14,061 bases of DNA from an uncultured Faecalibacterium sp. (GCA_934561115.1 CAKTFS010000033.1:1-14061); one strand, 5' to 3'; numbered from the stretch's first letter, positions 7,389 through 14,007 are shown. Notes: generated by a model not told the origin, from the letters alone. Translations and numbers: made by a program.

Positions 7389-7498
7389 GCTTCCCCCGGT
7401 CGGGGGAAGCTGTCACCGCAGGTGACTGATGAGGGCGCTGCTGCCGGAATTACCCCTCATCCGGCGCTGCGCGCCACCTTCCCCCCAAGGGGTGAAGG
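7389..7498. repeat. Palindromic intergenic repeat locus R2 (units back to back)
   Basis: This locus has two units of the same family as R1, R3 and R4, but with their CTCAGTC-like ends facing inward. The minus-oriented unit has GCTTCCCCCG-GT-CGGGGGAAGC (7389-7410), then GTCACC-GCA-GGTGAC (7412-7426), then TGATGAGGG. The plus-oriented unit begins CCCCTCATCC, then GGCGC-TGC-GCGCC (7463-7475), then CCTTCCCCCC-AAGGGGTGAAGG (7477-7498). The reading frame of the downstream gene stays open through part of it, but that section is repeat DNA rather than protein sequence. Confidence 0.75.
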
Positions 7499-7554
7499 CT
7501 TTGGGAACCGGCTTTACAACGCTGCCCGACCGTATCACACAGGAGAACTATTTT

Positions 7555-8307
7555 ATGGCAAGCTACCGTTACGAACGCGACATTGACCCCAAGGACCTCA
7601 AGCCCCGCAAGGAGCGGCAGTACAGCCGCAGGGAGCGCTGGGCAAACTGGTGGGACTACAACCTGAAATGGGTGCTCATCTTCGGCATTGCCGGTGCGTT
7701 TGTGGCGTACTGCTTTATCGGGCAGTATTTCCTGACCACCCACCCGGATTACAACGTGGCGGTGGTAAGCCCCTACTACCTGCCCGAAGCCACCGTCACC
7801 GCCCTGCAACAGCAGCTTGCCGCCTACGGCGAGGACTGCAACGGGGACGGCAAGGTGGTGGTGAAGCTGAACCAGTATACCATGGCCTTCAACAGTGAGG
7901 ACTCGGACGCTTATCTGGACATGGCGGGCACCACCAAGCTTTCCACCGATATCCAGAGTTCCCTCAGCTCCATCTTTATCCTCTACGACCCCGCAGGCTT
8001 CCAGCAGACCACCGGCACTTTGCGGTATCTGGACGGCCATCTGCCCAAGTCCGATGCCGACAGCGACTGGTGGAACATGGTCTACCGCTGGACGGACTGC
8101 CCGGTGCTGACCGGGATGGAGCTGGGCAGCTACACCTCGGACGCGGTGCAGAGCGCCAGCGGCGACAGCCAGCAGCTGCTGGCAGATTACTATATCGGCA
8201 TCCGGGGCGCATGGCTGAAGGAATCGGCTTCCCTGCTGGAAAACGGCGAGACCCTTTGGGCAAACCTGACCGCCGGAGCAGTCTCCACCGCCGCGGAGGG
8301 GCGCTGA
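7555..8307 (+). CDS. Unrecognised single-pass membrane protein
   Basis: I do not recognise this 250-residue protein. It has a basic cytoplasmic N-terminus (about 1-37, rich in Arg/Lys and Trp), one transmembrane helix (about 39-60, WVLIFGIAGAFVAYCFIGQY) and a roughly 190-residue domain. By the positive-inside rule that domain faces outward. It starts with DYNVAVVSPYYLPEATVTAL, a strand-helix pattern reminiscent of solute-binding folds, and carries GEDCNGDGKVVV (92-103), a DxNxDG calcium-loop-like motif. It is rich in Ser, Asp and Tyr. The start is the ATG with AGGAG nine bases upstream; an in-frame extension of 42 codons upstream runs through repeat R2 and is rejected. The stop is two bases before the next small gene, so the two are translationally linked. 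It could be an extracytoplasmic sensor or assembly factor, but the sequence does not decide. Confidence 0.8.
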   Translation: MASYRYERDIDPKDLKPRKERQYSRRERWANWWDYNLKWVLIFGIAGAFVAYCFIGQYFLTTHPDYNVAVVSPYYLPEATVTALQQQLAAYGEDCNGDGKVVVKLNQYTMAFNSEDSDAYLDMAGTTKLSTDIQSSLSSIFILYDPAGFQQTTGTLRYLDGHLPKSDADSDWWNMVYRWTDCPVLTGMELGSYTSDAVQSASGDSQQLLADYYIGIRGAWLKESASLLENGETLWANLTAGAVSTAAEGR

Positions 8308-8309
8308 AG

Positions 8310-8480
8310 ATGCGCTTCCGCATCAAAACCGGCGGCCCCGCCGCCCGGTTCACCTTTGACCGCACCCCCAAGCCCCAGCCGCCCGCGCCGCCGGTTCTCC
8401 GCGCCGCAGACCTTGATAACCCTTACGGGCGCTATTACGGCAAGGCCCGCAGCTGGGAGGATATTTTGAAGAATAAATAA
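8310..8480 (+). CDS. Small hypothetical protein, 56 residues
   Basis: A 56-codon gene beginning two bases after the stop of the membrane protein gene, with GGAGGGG ten bases before its ATG. The product is basic and soluble, with a proline-rich stretch (KPQPPAPP, about 21-28) and an aromatic C-terminal segment (NPYGRYYGKARSWEDILKNK, 37-56). No known domain is recognised. The tight spacing and ribosome binding site argue that it is real and works with, or is made with, its upstream neighbour. Repeat R3 begins right after the stop codon. Confidence 0.6.
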   Translation: MRFRIKTGGPAARFTFDRTPKPQPPAPPVLRAADLDNPYGRYYGKARSWEDILKNK

Positions 8481-8619
8481 TTACCCCCTCAGTCAAGCCC
8501 TCTCGGGCTTGACAGCTCCCCCAAGGGGACGCCTTCAGCAATGGCGGCAAACTTTCCGGCAGCACAAAAGCCGTCCCCTTGGGGAAGGTGGCATCGCGCA
8601 GCGATGACGGAAGGGGTAA
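8481..8619. repeat. Palindromic intergenic repeat locus R3
   Basis: A 139-bp element abutting the stop codon of the small gene. Its ends are imperfect inverted repeats (TTACCCCCTCAGTC at 8481-8494; GACGGAAGGGGTAA at the right end). The left end holds GTCAAGCCC-TCTC-GGGCTTGAC (8492-8513), a 9-bp perfect stem. The right end holds CATCGC-GCA-GCGATG (8592-8606). Nearer the centre, CCCCAAGGGGACG (8519-8531) pairs exactly with 8572-8584. The middle 40 bp show nothing recognisable. Confidence 0.8.
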
Positions 8620-8625
8620 ATCCTC

Positions 8626-8711
8626 AACGCACCCACCGTTCGTTTTTCCCTGCTTTTCAGGGTACAAAAACGGACTGTGGGTGCGTTTCTGTTTTCTATT
8701 TTCGTCTTTTT
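8626..8711 (+). terminator. Strong intrinsic terminator before pheA
   Basis: A nested, nearly continuous hairpin. The outer stem AACGCACCCAC (8626-8636) pairs with GTGGGTGCGTT (8677-8687). The middle stem is CGTTTTT with AAAAACG, and the inner stem CCCTG-CTTTT-CAGGG. It is followed by a T-rich tail through 8711. The T-tract lies only on the plus-strand side, so it ends transcripts arriving from the membrane protein/small gene unit and insulates the aromatic operon promoter. Confidence 0.85.
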
Positions 8712-8761
8712 ACCCATGGCTGATTTGAAATTTTCTCCACTGTCAAATAAAGAGCGGTTTG

Positions 8762-8790
8762 TTGTTTCCCTGTCCCGGTTATGGTATACT
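8762..8790 (+). promoter_or_regulatory. Sigma-A promoter of the aromatic amino acid operon
   Basis: TTGTTT (8762-8767) and TATACT (8785-8790) are spaced exactly 17 bp apart, with TGG just before the -10 (extended -10). Transcription would start near 8797, leaving a leader of only about 40 nt before the pheA ATG. That is too short for a T-box or attenuator, so control is more likely at initiation or by enzyme feedback. Confidence 0.75.
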
Positions 8791-8835
8791 TACTAGGTAT
8801 CCCCGCAAAAACCGACCAAAAAGGATGTGACCCCC

Positions 8836-9906
8836 ATGGACGCACTGGAACAAGCCCGTGCCGAGATCGACACGGTGGATGCGCAGCTGGCTGCGCTGTT
8901 CGAGCGCCGGATGACTGCCGTTTTGCAGGTGGCCGAATATAAGCGGGCGCACGGTCTGCCCATCTACGATGCCGCCCGGGAGGCTGCCGTGCTGGAAAAG
9001 GCCGCAGCCCGCATCCAGCAGCCTGCGCTGCGCCCTTATTATAAAGACCATGTCCAGCACATGATGGACATCGCCAAGCAGTACGAAGCCGCTGTGCTGG
9101 GGCAGAACCGCGCCGCCTATCAGGGAGTGGAAGGGGCGTTTGCCCACATCGCCCTCAAGGCGCTGTTCCCCCACGCCGAGGCTGTGAGCTACGCTACATG
9201 GGACGAGGTATTCGAGGCCGTGGCCTCCGGCGAAGCCGCCCACGGCGTAGTGCCCTTTGAAAACAGCCACGCCGGGGACGTTTCCGCCGTGCTGGACCTG
9301 TGCTATAACCACCCGGAGCTGTGGGTGGTGGACGTGTACGACCTGCCCATCTCCCAGAACCTTCTGGTGCTGCCGGGCACCCAGCTTTCCCAGCTGCGCA
9401 CCGTGTACAGCCACCAGCAGGCCATCGCCCAGAGCGAGACCTTTTTAAAGCAGTTCCGTCTGCCCGCCACCGCCATGGCCAACACCGCCATGGCTGCAAA
9501 GTTCGTGGCAGAAAGCGGCGATGCGACAAAGGCCGCCATTGCCAGCGCCGAGACTGCCGCCCTGTACGGGCTGGAGATCTTAGTGCCCAACATCAATACC
9601 GACGGCGACAACACCACCCGGTTCATCGTGCTCAGCCGCGAAAAGCCCACGGCGGGCAACCGGTTCTCGCTGCTGTTCACGGTGGACAACAAACCCGGCA
9701 AGCTGGCCGAGGTGATCCAGGTCATCGGTGCCAGCGGCTTTAACATGGAGTCCATCAAGAGCCGCCCCATGCCGCACGTCCCCTTTGAATATTATTTTTA
9801 CGTAGAGCTGGTGGGCGATGCCGCCGCCGGCGAGACCGCCGCGCTGTTGCGCGAGCTTGACCGCACCTGCCGGACGGTGCGGCTGTTAGGAGTGTATACA
9901 AAATGA
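8836..9906 (+). CDS. pheA: Bifunctional chorismate mutase / prephenate dehydratase (P-protein)
   Basis: A 356-residue cytoplasmic enzyme converting chorismate to prephenate and then to phenylpyruvate, the committed route to phenylalanine. Domains in order are an AroQ-type chorismate mutase (about 1-85, helical, with RR24-25, Lys36 and the DAAREAAVLEK region), prephenate dehydratase (about 93-268) and a C-terminal ACT domain (about 277-356). The dehydratase shows VVPFENSHAGDVSAVLDL and the catalytic TRF motif NTTRFIVLSR. The ACT domain has NKPGKLAEVIQVI and ESIKSRP, the usual phenylalanine-binding site for feedback inhibition. Length is typical. The start is the ATG with AAGGA ten bases upstream; the GTG nine bases earlier is too close to that site. 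Its stop overlaps the aroB start in ATGA, suggesting translational coupling. It is the first gene of the operon. Confidence 0.96.
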   Translation: MDALEQARAEIDTVDAQLAALFERRMTAVLQVAEYKRAHGLPIYDAAREAAVLEKAAARIQQPALRPYYKDHVQHMMDIAKQYEAAVLGQNRAAYQGVEGAFAHIALKALFPHAEAVSYATWDEVFEAVASGEAAHGVVPFENSHAGDVSAVLDLCYNHPELWVVDVYDLPISQNLLVLPGTQLSQLRTVYSHQQAIAQSETFLKQFRLPATAMANTAMAAKFVAESGDATKAAIASAETAALYGLEILVPNINTDGDNTTRFIVLSREKPTAGNRFSLLFTVDNKPGKLAEVIQVIGASGFNMESIKSRPMPHVPFEYYFYVELVGDAAAGETAALLRELDRTCRTVRLLGVYTK

Positions 9907-10946
9907 GTGATTTTATCGGAACCAAGCTGACCATGAATCTGGGCGAGCGCAGCTACGACATCATCGTCAAGCGCGGCTCGCTGGAAAACCTGTACCAGTT
10001 CGCCCGGCTGGACCGCCGGGTGGCGGTGGTCACCGACAGCGGTGTGCCCGCACAGTACGCCCAGATGGTGGCCGACCAGTGCAAGGACGCCACCATCATC
10101 ACTGTGCCGCAGGGCGAGGCCAGCAAGAGCTTTAAAATTCTGGAGACCGTGCTGCGGCAGATGCTGGACTTCGGCATGGGCCGGGGCGACCTTGTGGTAG
10201 CCGTGGGCGGCGGCGTGGTGGGCGACCTTGCCGGTTTTGCCGCTTCCATCTATATGCGCGGCATCGACTTTATCAACTGCCCCACCACCACCCTTTCTAT
10301 GATCGATTCCTCCATCGGCGGCAAGACCGCCGTGGATCTGGGCGACACCAAAAACATCGTGGGTGCCTTCTGGCAGCCCAAGCTGGTCATCGTGGACCCG
10401 GACACCCTGTCCACCCTGCCCCGCCGCCACTTCATCAACGGTCTGGCCGAGGCCGTCAAGGCCGGTCTCTTGGCCGACCCGGAGCTGTTCTCCATCTTTG
10501 AAAAAGAGGACGTGGACGACCGCATCGGCGAGATCATCTGCCGCAGCCTGCGCTTCAAAAAGAGCATCGTGGAGCAGGACGAGACCGAGCAGGGCATGCG
10601 CAAGGCGCTGAACTTCGGCCACACCATCGGCCACGGCATCGAGGCCGTGAAGGGCATCAAGGGACGCCGCACCACCGGCCTGTTCCACGGCGAGTGCGTG
10701 GCGCTGGGCATGCTGCCCATGATCGAATCCAAGGCGCTGCAAAAGCGGGTGCGCAATGTGTACCGCCGTCTGGGTCTGCCCACCCGCACCGCCTACGATA
10801 AGGAAAAGGTGCTGGCCGAGATGCTGCACGACAAAAAGGCGCAGGGCGGGCAGATCACCATCATCAAGGTGCCCGGCCTTGGCTGCTGGCGCGCCGAGAC
10901 CATCCCTGTGGAGGGGCTGCGCCCGCTGCTGGGCATGGAGGACTGA
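9903..10946 (+). CDS. aroB: 3-dehydroquinate synthase
   Basis: This enzyme converts DAHP to 3-dehydroquinate, the second shikimate step, using NAD+ and a divalent metal. The 347-residue length is normal. The NAD-binding block is AVGGGVVGDLAGFAAS (about 100-115), followed by PTTTLSMIDSSIGGKTAVD (127-145). The metal ligands are visible as Glu183 in GLAEAVKAG, His240 in NFGHTIGHG and His262 in LFHGECVALG. The ATG overlaps the pheA stop by 4 bp. The stop lies 3 bp before aroC, within one polycistronic unit. Confidence 0.97.
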   Translation: MSDFIGTKLTMNLGERSYDIIVKRGSLENLYQFARLDRRVAVVTDSGVPAQYAQMVADQCKDATIITVPQGEASKSFKILETVLRQMLDFGMGRGDLVVAVGGGVVGDLAGFAASIYMRGIDFINCPTTTLSMIDSSIGGKTAVDLGDTKNIVGAFWQPKLVIVDPDTLSTLPRRHFINGLAEAVKAGLLADPELFSIFEKEDVDDRIGEIICRSLRFKKSIVEQDETEQGMRKALNFGHTIGHGIEAVKGIKGRRTTGLFHGECVALGMLPMIESKALQKRVRNVYRRLGLPTRTAYDKEKVLAEMLHDKKAQGGQITIIKVPGLGCWRAETIPVEGLRPLLGMED

Positions 10947-10949
10947 CCC

Positions 10950-12092
10950 ATGAAAAACACCTTTGGCAGCGACCTTTCGCTGACCATCTTCGGCGAGAGC
11001 CACGGCCGCGCCGTGGGCGCTGTGCTGGACGGCATGGCCGCCGGTGTGCCGGTGGACGAGAGCTTTCTCGCCGCCTGCATGGATAAGCGCCGCGCCCGGG
11101 GCGATGGCCTCTCTACTCCCCGTGTAGAAGCAGACGCGGTGCAGCTGCTGTCCGGTGTGGTAAACGGCCACACCACCGGCACCGCCATCGCCCTGATGAT
11201 CGAAAACCAGAACACCCGCAGCGGCGACTATGCCAAGACCGCCGACCTTCTGCGCCCCGGCCACGCGGACTTTACCGCCTACGCCAAGTACCACGGCTTT
11301 CAGGATGCCCGGGGCGGCGGGCACTTTTCCGGCCGGGTGACCGCCGCTTTGGTGGCAGGCGGCAGCATCGTGCTGGCCGCACTGCAGCGGGCGGGTATTG
11401 ATATCACCACCCACATCGCCCGGTGCGCAGGGCTTGCAGATACTCCTTTTGCGCTGGACGACCCCGCCGCCCTTGCGGCACAGGTGGGGACGCTTACCGC
11501 CAAGACCGAGGGCTTTGCGGTGCTGGACGCCGCCGTGGAAGAGCCCATGAAGGCTGCCATCCGCGCCGCCGGTGCTGAGGGCGACAGCGTGGGCGGCGTG
11601 CTGGAAACGGCCATCCTCGGCCTGCCCGCCGGCATCGGTGAGCCCTACTTTGACAGCGTGGAGAGCGAGATCGCTCACTTGGCCTTTTCCATCCCGGCGG
11701 TCAAGGGCATCGAGTTCGGCACCGGCTTCGGCTTTGCCGGGCTGCGCGGCTCGGAAGCAAACGACGCCTTCCGCATGACGGCAGAGGGCGCGGTGGTCAC
11801 CGCCACCAACCACAACGCCGGCATCAACGGCGGCATCGCCAACGGAATGCCGGTGGTGTTCCGCACCGCCGTCAAGCCCACCCCCAGCATCTACAAGCAG
11901 CAGGATACGGTGGACTACATCGCCAAAAAGGACGCACAGCTGTCCATTCAGGGACGGCACGACCCCTGCATCGTGCCCCGGGCCGCCATTGTGCAGACCT
12001 GTGCCGCCGCCATCGCTGTGGGCGACCTGCTCACCGCCCGGTACGGTGCCCGGTGGATGACCGACCCCACCGGCTATCGGAAGGAGGACTGA
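10950..12092 (+). CDS. aroC: Chorismate synthase
   Basis: This enzyme converts EPSP to chorismate by trans-1,4 elimination using reduced FMN. The 380-residue protein begins MKNTFGSDLSLTIFGESHGR with the first signature and catalytic His18. The second key histidine lies in RPGHAD (His105), and substrate contacts are expected in RRARGDGLSTPRVEAD (47-62). The segment DARGGGHFSGRVTAAL (119-134) replaces the more common RSSARETA version; from memory this variant occurs in Clostridia. Near the C-terminus, HNAGINGGIANGMPVVFR matches the flavin-binding GG(I)xNG region. It starts 3 bp after aroB and ends 1 bp before the aroE-aroK fusion. The preceding enzyme, EPSP synthase (aroA), is not in this window. 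Confidence 0.96.
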   Translation: MKNTFGSDLSLTIFGESHGRAVGAVLDGMAAGVPVDESFLAACMDKRRARGDGLSTPRVEADAVQLLSGVVNGHTTGTAIALMIENQNTRSGDYAKTADLLRPGHADFTAYAKYHGFQDARGGGHFSGRVTAALVAGGSIVLAALQRAGIDITTHIARCAGLADTPFALDDPAALAAQVGTLTAKTEGFAVLDAAVEEPMKAAIRAAGAEGDSVGGVLETAILGLPAGIGEPYFDSVESEIAHLAFSIPAVKGIEFGTGFGFAGLRGSEANDAFRMTAEGAVVTATNHNAGINGGIANGMPVVFRTAVKPTPSIYKQQDTVDYIAKKDAQLSIQGRHDPCIVPRAAIVQTCAAAIAVGDLLTARYGARWMTDPTGYRKED

Positions 12093-12093
12093 G

Positions 12094-13356
12094 ATGGAAT
12101 ACGGACTCATCGGCGGCAAGCTGGGACACTCCTACTCCAAGACCATCCATGAGCTGCTCTGCGGGTACAGCTACGAGCTGTGCCCCCTGCCCACCGAAGC
12201 AGACGCCCGCGCCTTTTTGCAGCGGCGGCAGTTCAAGGCCATCAACGTGACCATCCCCTATAAAAAGCTGGTGATGGAGTACTGCTCCTTCATCGACCCC
12301 CGCGCCCGCGCCATCGGCGCGGTGAACACGGTGGTGAATAAAAACGGCCTGCTCTACGGCTACAACACCGATTATCTGGGCTTTGCCCACCTGTGCGAAG
12401 CCCACGGCGTGGAGCTTGCGGGCAAGACCGTGCTCATCTTAGGCACCGGCGGCACCCACAACACCACCCGCGCAGTGGCGCTGGACAAAGGCGCTGCCAA
12501 GGTGCTGACGGTCAGCCGCACCCCCGACCCGGAAAAGGGCGAGCTGAGCTACGCCGAGGCCGTGCGCAGCGGCGCACAGGTGGTGTTCAACACCACCCCC
12601 GCCGGGATGTACCCCAACGTGGGCGTGTGCAGTCTGGACGTGGCTGCCATGTCCGGGCTGGAAGCCGTGGTGGACGTGGTCTATAACCCCAACAAGACCG
12701 AACTTATCCTCCGCGCCGAGGAAGCCGGTGTGCCGGTGGCGGTCGGCGGGCTGGAGATGCTGGTGGCACAGGCGGTGTACGCCGCCGAATATTTCCTCGG
12801 CCGCAAATTTGAGGACGCCCCGGCTGAGGTGCGGCGCATTACCGCCGCGCTGCGCCGCGAGACGCTGAACATCGCCCTTGTGGGCATGCCCTCCTGCGGC
12901 AAATCCACCCTTGGCCGTCTGCTGGCAAAGCAGCTGGGCAGACCCCTTGTGGATCTGGACGAGGAGATCGTCAAGGCAGACGGGCGCAGCATCCCGGATA
13001 TCTTTGCCGCCGAGGGCGAAGCGGGCTTCCGGGCAAAGGAGAGCGCGCAGATCGCCCGCTTCGGCAAGGAAAAGGGGCTTGTGCTCTCCTGCGGCGGCGG
13101 CGCGGTGAAGCGGGCAGAAAATGTCCGCGCCCTGCGCCAGAACGGCGTGGTGCTGTTCATCGACCGGCCGGTGGAAGCGCTGGCTGTGGGCGGTGACCGC
13201 CCGCTTTCTTCCAGCGCCGAAGCGCTGCGCACCATGGAAGCCCAGCGCCGCCCGCTGTACCTTGCCGCCGCAGATGCGGTGGTCCCCAACACCGGCACGC
13301 TGGCCGAGACGCTGGCGGCTGCACAGGAGGCACTGGATGAAATTTTTGATTCTTAA
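12094..13356 (+). CDS. aroE-aroK: Shikimate dehydrogenase / shikimate kinase fusion
   Basis: A 420-residue bifunctional enzyme. Residues 1-250 are an AroE domain: shikimate-binding Ser13/Ser15 (HSYSKTIH), catalytic Lys57 in NVTIPYKK, Asn78 in GAVNTVV, Asp93 in YNTDYLGF and an NADP-binding GTGGTHNTT loop (117-125). Residues 257-420 are shikimate kinase: Walker A GMPSCGKS (264-271), DLDEEI (287-292), Arg313, the SCGGGAV loop (332-338) and lid Arg369 in GDRPLSSS. Together they convert 3-dehydroshikimate to shikimate and then to shikimate-3-phosphate. There is no stop or frameshift between the halves; the linker is about ten residues (DAPAEVRRIT). AAGGAGG lies just upstream of the ATG, inside the end of aroC. 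The last 20 bp overlap aroQ. Confidence 0.96.
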   Translation: MEYGLIGGKLGHSYSKTIHELLCGYSYELCPLPTEADARAFLQRRQFKAINVTIPYKKLVMEYCSFIDPRARAIGAVNTVVNKNGLLYGYNTDYLGFAHLCEAHGVELAGKTVLILGTGGTHNTTRAVALDKGAAKVLTVSRTPDPEKGELSYAEAVRSGAQVVFNTTPAGMYPNVGVCSLDVAAMSGLEAVVDVVYNPNKTELILRAEEAGVPVAVGGLEMLVAQAVYAAEYFLGRKFEDAPAEVRRITAALRRETLNIALVGMPSCGKSTLGRLLAKQLGRPLVDLDEEIVKADGRSIPDIFAAEGEAGFRAKESAQIARFGKEKGLVLSCGGGAVKRAENVRALRQNGVVLFIDRPVEALAVGGDRPLSSSAEALRTMEAQRRPLYLAAADAVVPNTGTLAETLAAAQEALDEIFDS

Positions 13357-13801
13357 CGGGCCAAACATCAATCTGGCACGCTGGTCTGAGCCCGGCGTGC
13401 CGGGTGAGGTGGACTACACCGGCCTGATGGACTATGTGCAGGCGGGCTGCGACCAGCTTGGCATCGAGACGGACATCTGCCAGTCCAACCACGAGGGCGA
13501 CCTCATCGACGAGATCCAGTCTGCCCCGGGGCGGGTGGACGGCATCGTGCTGAACCCCGGCGGCTACGCCCATTACAGCGTGGCCATTCTGGACGCGCTG
13601 CGGCTGTGCAGCGTGCCCGCCGTAGAGGTGATGCTGGACGCCCCGGACGAGCGCGAGCCCTTCCGCAAAACGGACGTGGTGTCCTTTGGCTGTCAGGGAC
13701 ATTTTATCGGCGAGGGCCCGCAGGGCTACCTGCACGCCTGCATCTGGCTGGCGCAGCTGCTGCGCACCGACGGCTCCAGTAAGGCGCATATCGTGATGTA
13801 A
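13337..13801 (+). CDS. aroQ: Divergent type II 3-dehydroquinate dehydratase-like protein
   Basis: A 154-residue protein with the type II dehydroquinase fold pattern: LILNGPNINL (4-13), CQSNHEGDLIDEIQ (48-61), VLNPGGYAHYSVAILDAL (71-88) and AVEVMLDAPDEREPFR (95-110). The family removes water from 3-dehydroquinate as a dodecamer. Against the M. tuberculosis enzyme as I remember it, residues align gap-free at an offset of two. Asn73, His79, Glu97, Arg106 and Arg110 are kept. Catalytic Arg19 becomes Ser17, catalytic Tyr24 becomes Pro22 (SEPGVPG for REPxxYG) and His101 becomes Met99. Either activity is lost or altered, or the mechanism differs. The start ATG has AGGAGG about seven bases upstream and overlaps the end of the fusion gene by 20 bp. 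Family membership is clear; activity is in doubt. Confidence 0.85.
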   Translation: MKFLILNGPNINLARWSEPGVPGEVDYTGLMDYVQAGCDQLGIETDICQSNHEGDLIDEIQSAPGRVDGIVLNPGGYAHYSVAILDALRLCSVPAVEVMLDAPDEREPFRKTDVVSFGCQGHFIGEGPQGYLHACIWLAQLLRTDGSSKAHIVM

Positions 13802-13807
13802 AGGACG

Positions 13808-13979
13808 AACCCTCTCAGTCGCCTGCGGCGACAGATTCCCCTTTTTGTCGCTGCGCGACATCTTCCCCCGGCCGGGGGAAGTCTTTCCTCTCGGGGGGAG
13901 CTTTTCTGCCCGGGCGCACCATAAAAGCTCCCCCTTTCGGGGGAGCTGGCAAAGCCGTCAGGCTTTGACTGAGAGGGTT
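13808..13979. repeat. Palindromic intergenic repeat locus R4
   Basis: This 172-bp element fills the gap between aroQ and the next gene and has perfect 13-bp terminal inverted repeats (AACCCTCTCAGTC at 13808-13820; GACTGAGAGGGTT at 13967-13979). It contains three units: GTCGCC-TGC-GGCGAC (13818-13832); GTCGC-TGC-GCGAC (13847-13859) followed by the 20-bp palindrome at 13862-13881; and, on the opposite strand, AAAGCC-TGAC-GGCTTT (13951-13966). GCTCCCCC-TTTC-GGGGGAGC (13927-13946) is a further stem. It could stall or end transcription between aroQ and the next gene, but no T-run follows. Confidence 0.85.
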
Positions 13980-14007
13980 TTATAAAACAGGAAAGGAACG
14001 ACCTCCC

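Noticed and set aside
7389..7410. GCTTCCCCCG/CGGGGGAAGC stem as the plsC terminator
   Set aside because: No T-run follows on either strand, and the stem is a standard part of the repeat family.
7429..7554. 42-codon N-terminal extension of the 250-residue membrane protein
   Set aside because: It translates repeat R2 and has no ribosome binding site. The ATG at 7555 has AGGAG at good spacing.
8541..8723. 60-codon frame inside repeat R3 and the terminator
   Set aside because: It lies wholly within palindromic repeat and terminator hairpin sequence and has no ribosome binding site.
9798..12119. 773-codon open frame on the minus strand
   Set aside because: Antisense to aroB and aroC, which are certain. 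It is Gly/His-rich shadow sequence without a start signal.
12439..13371. 310-codon open frame on the minus strand
   Set aside because: Antisense to the aroE-aroK fusion; His/Gly-rich shadow sequence.
1011..13979. Repeat loci as a CRISPR array or insertion sequences
   Set aside because: Copies are kilobases apart, not regularly spaced, and no cas gene is present. The elements are under 180 bp and contain no transposase.
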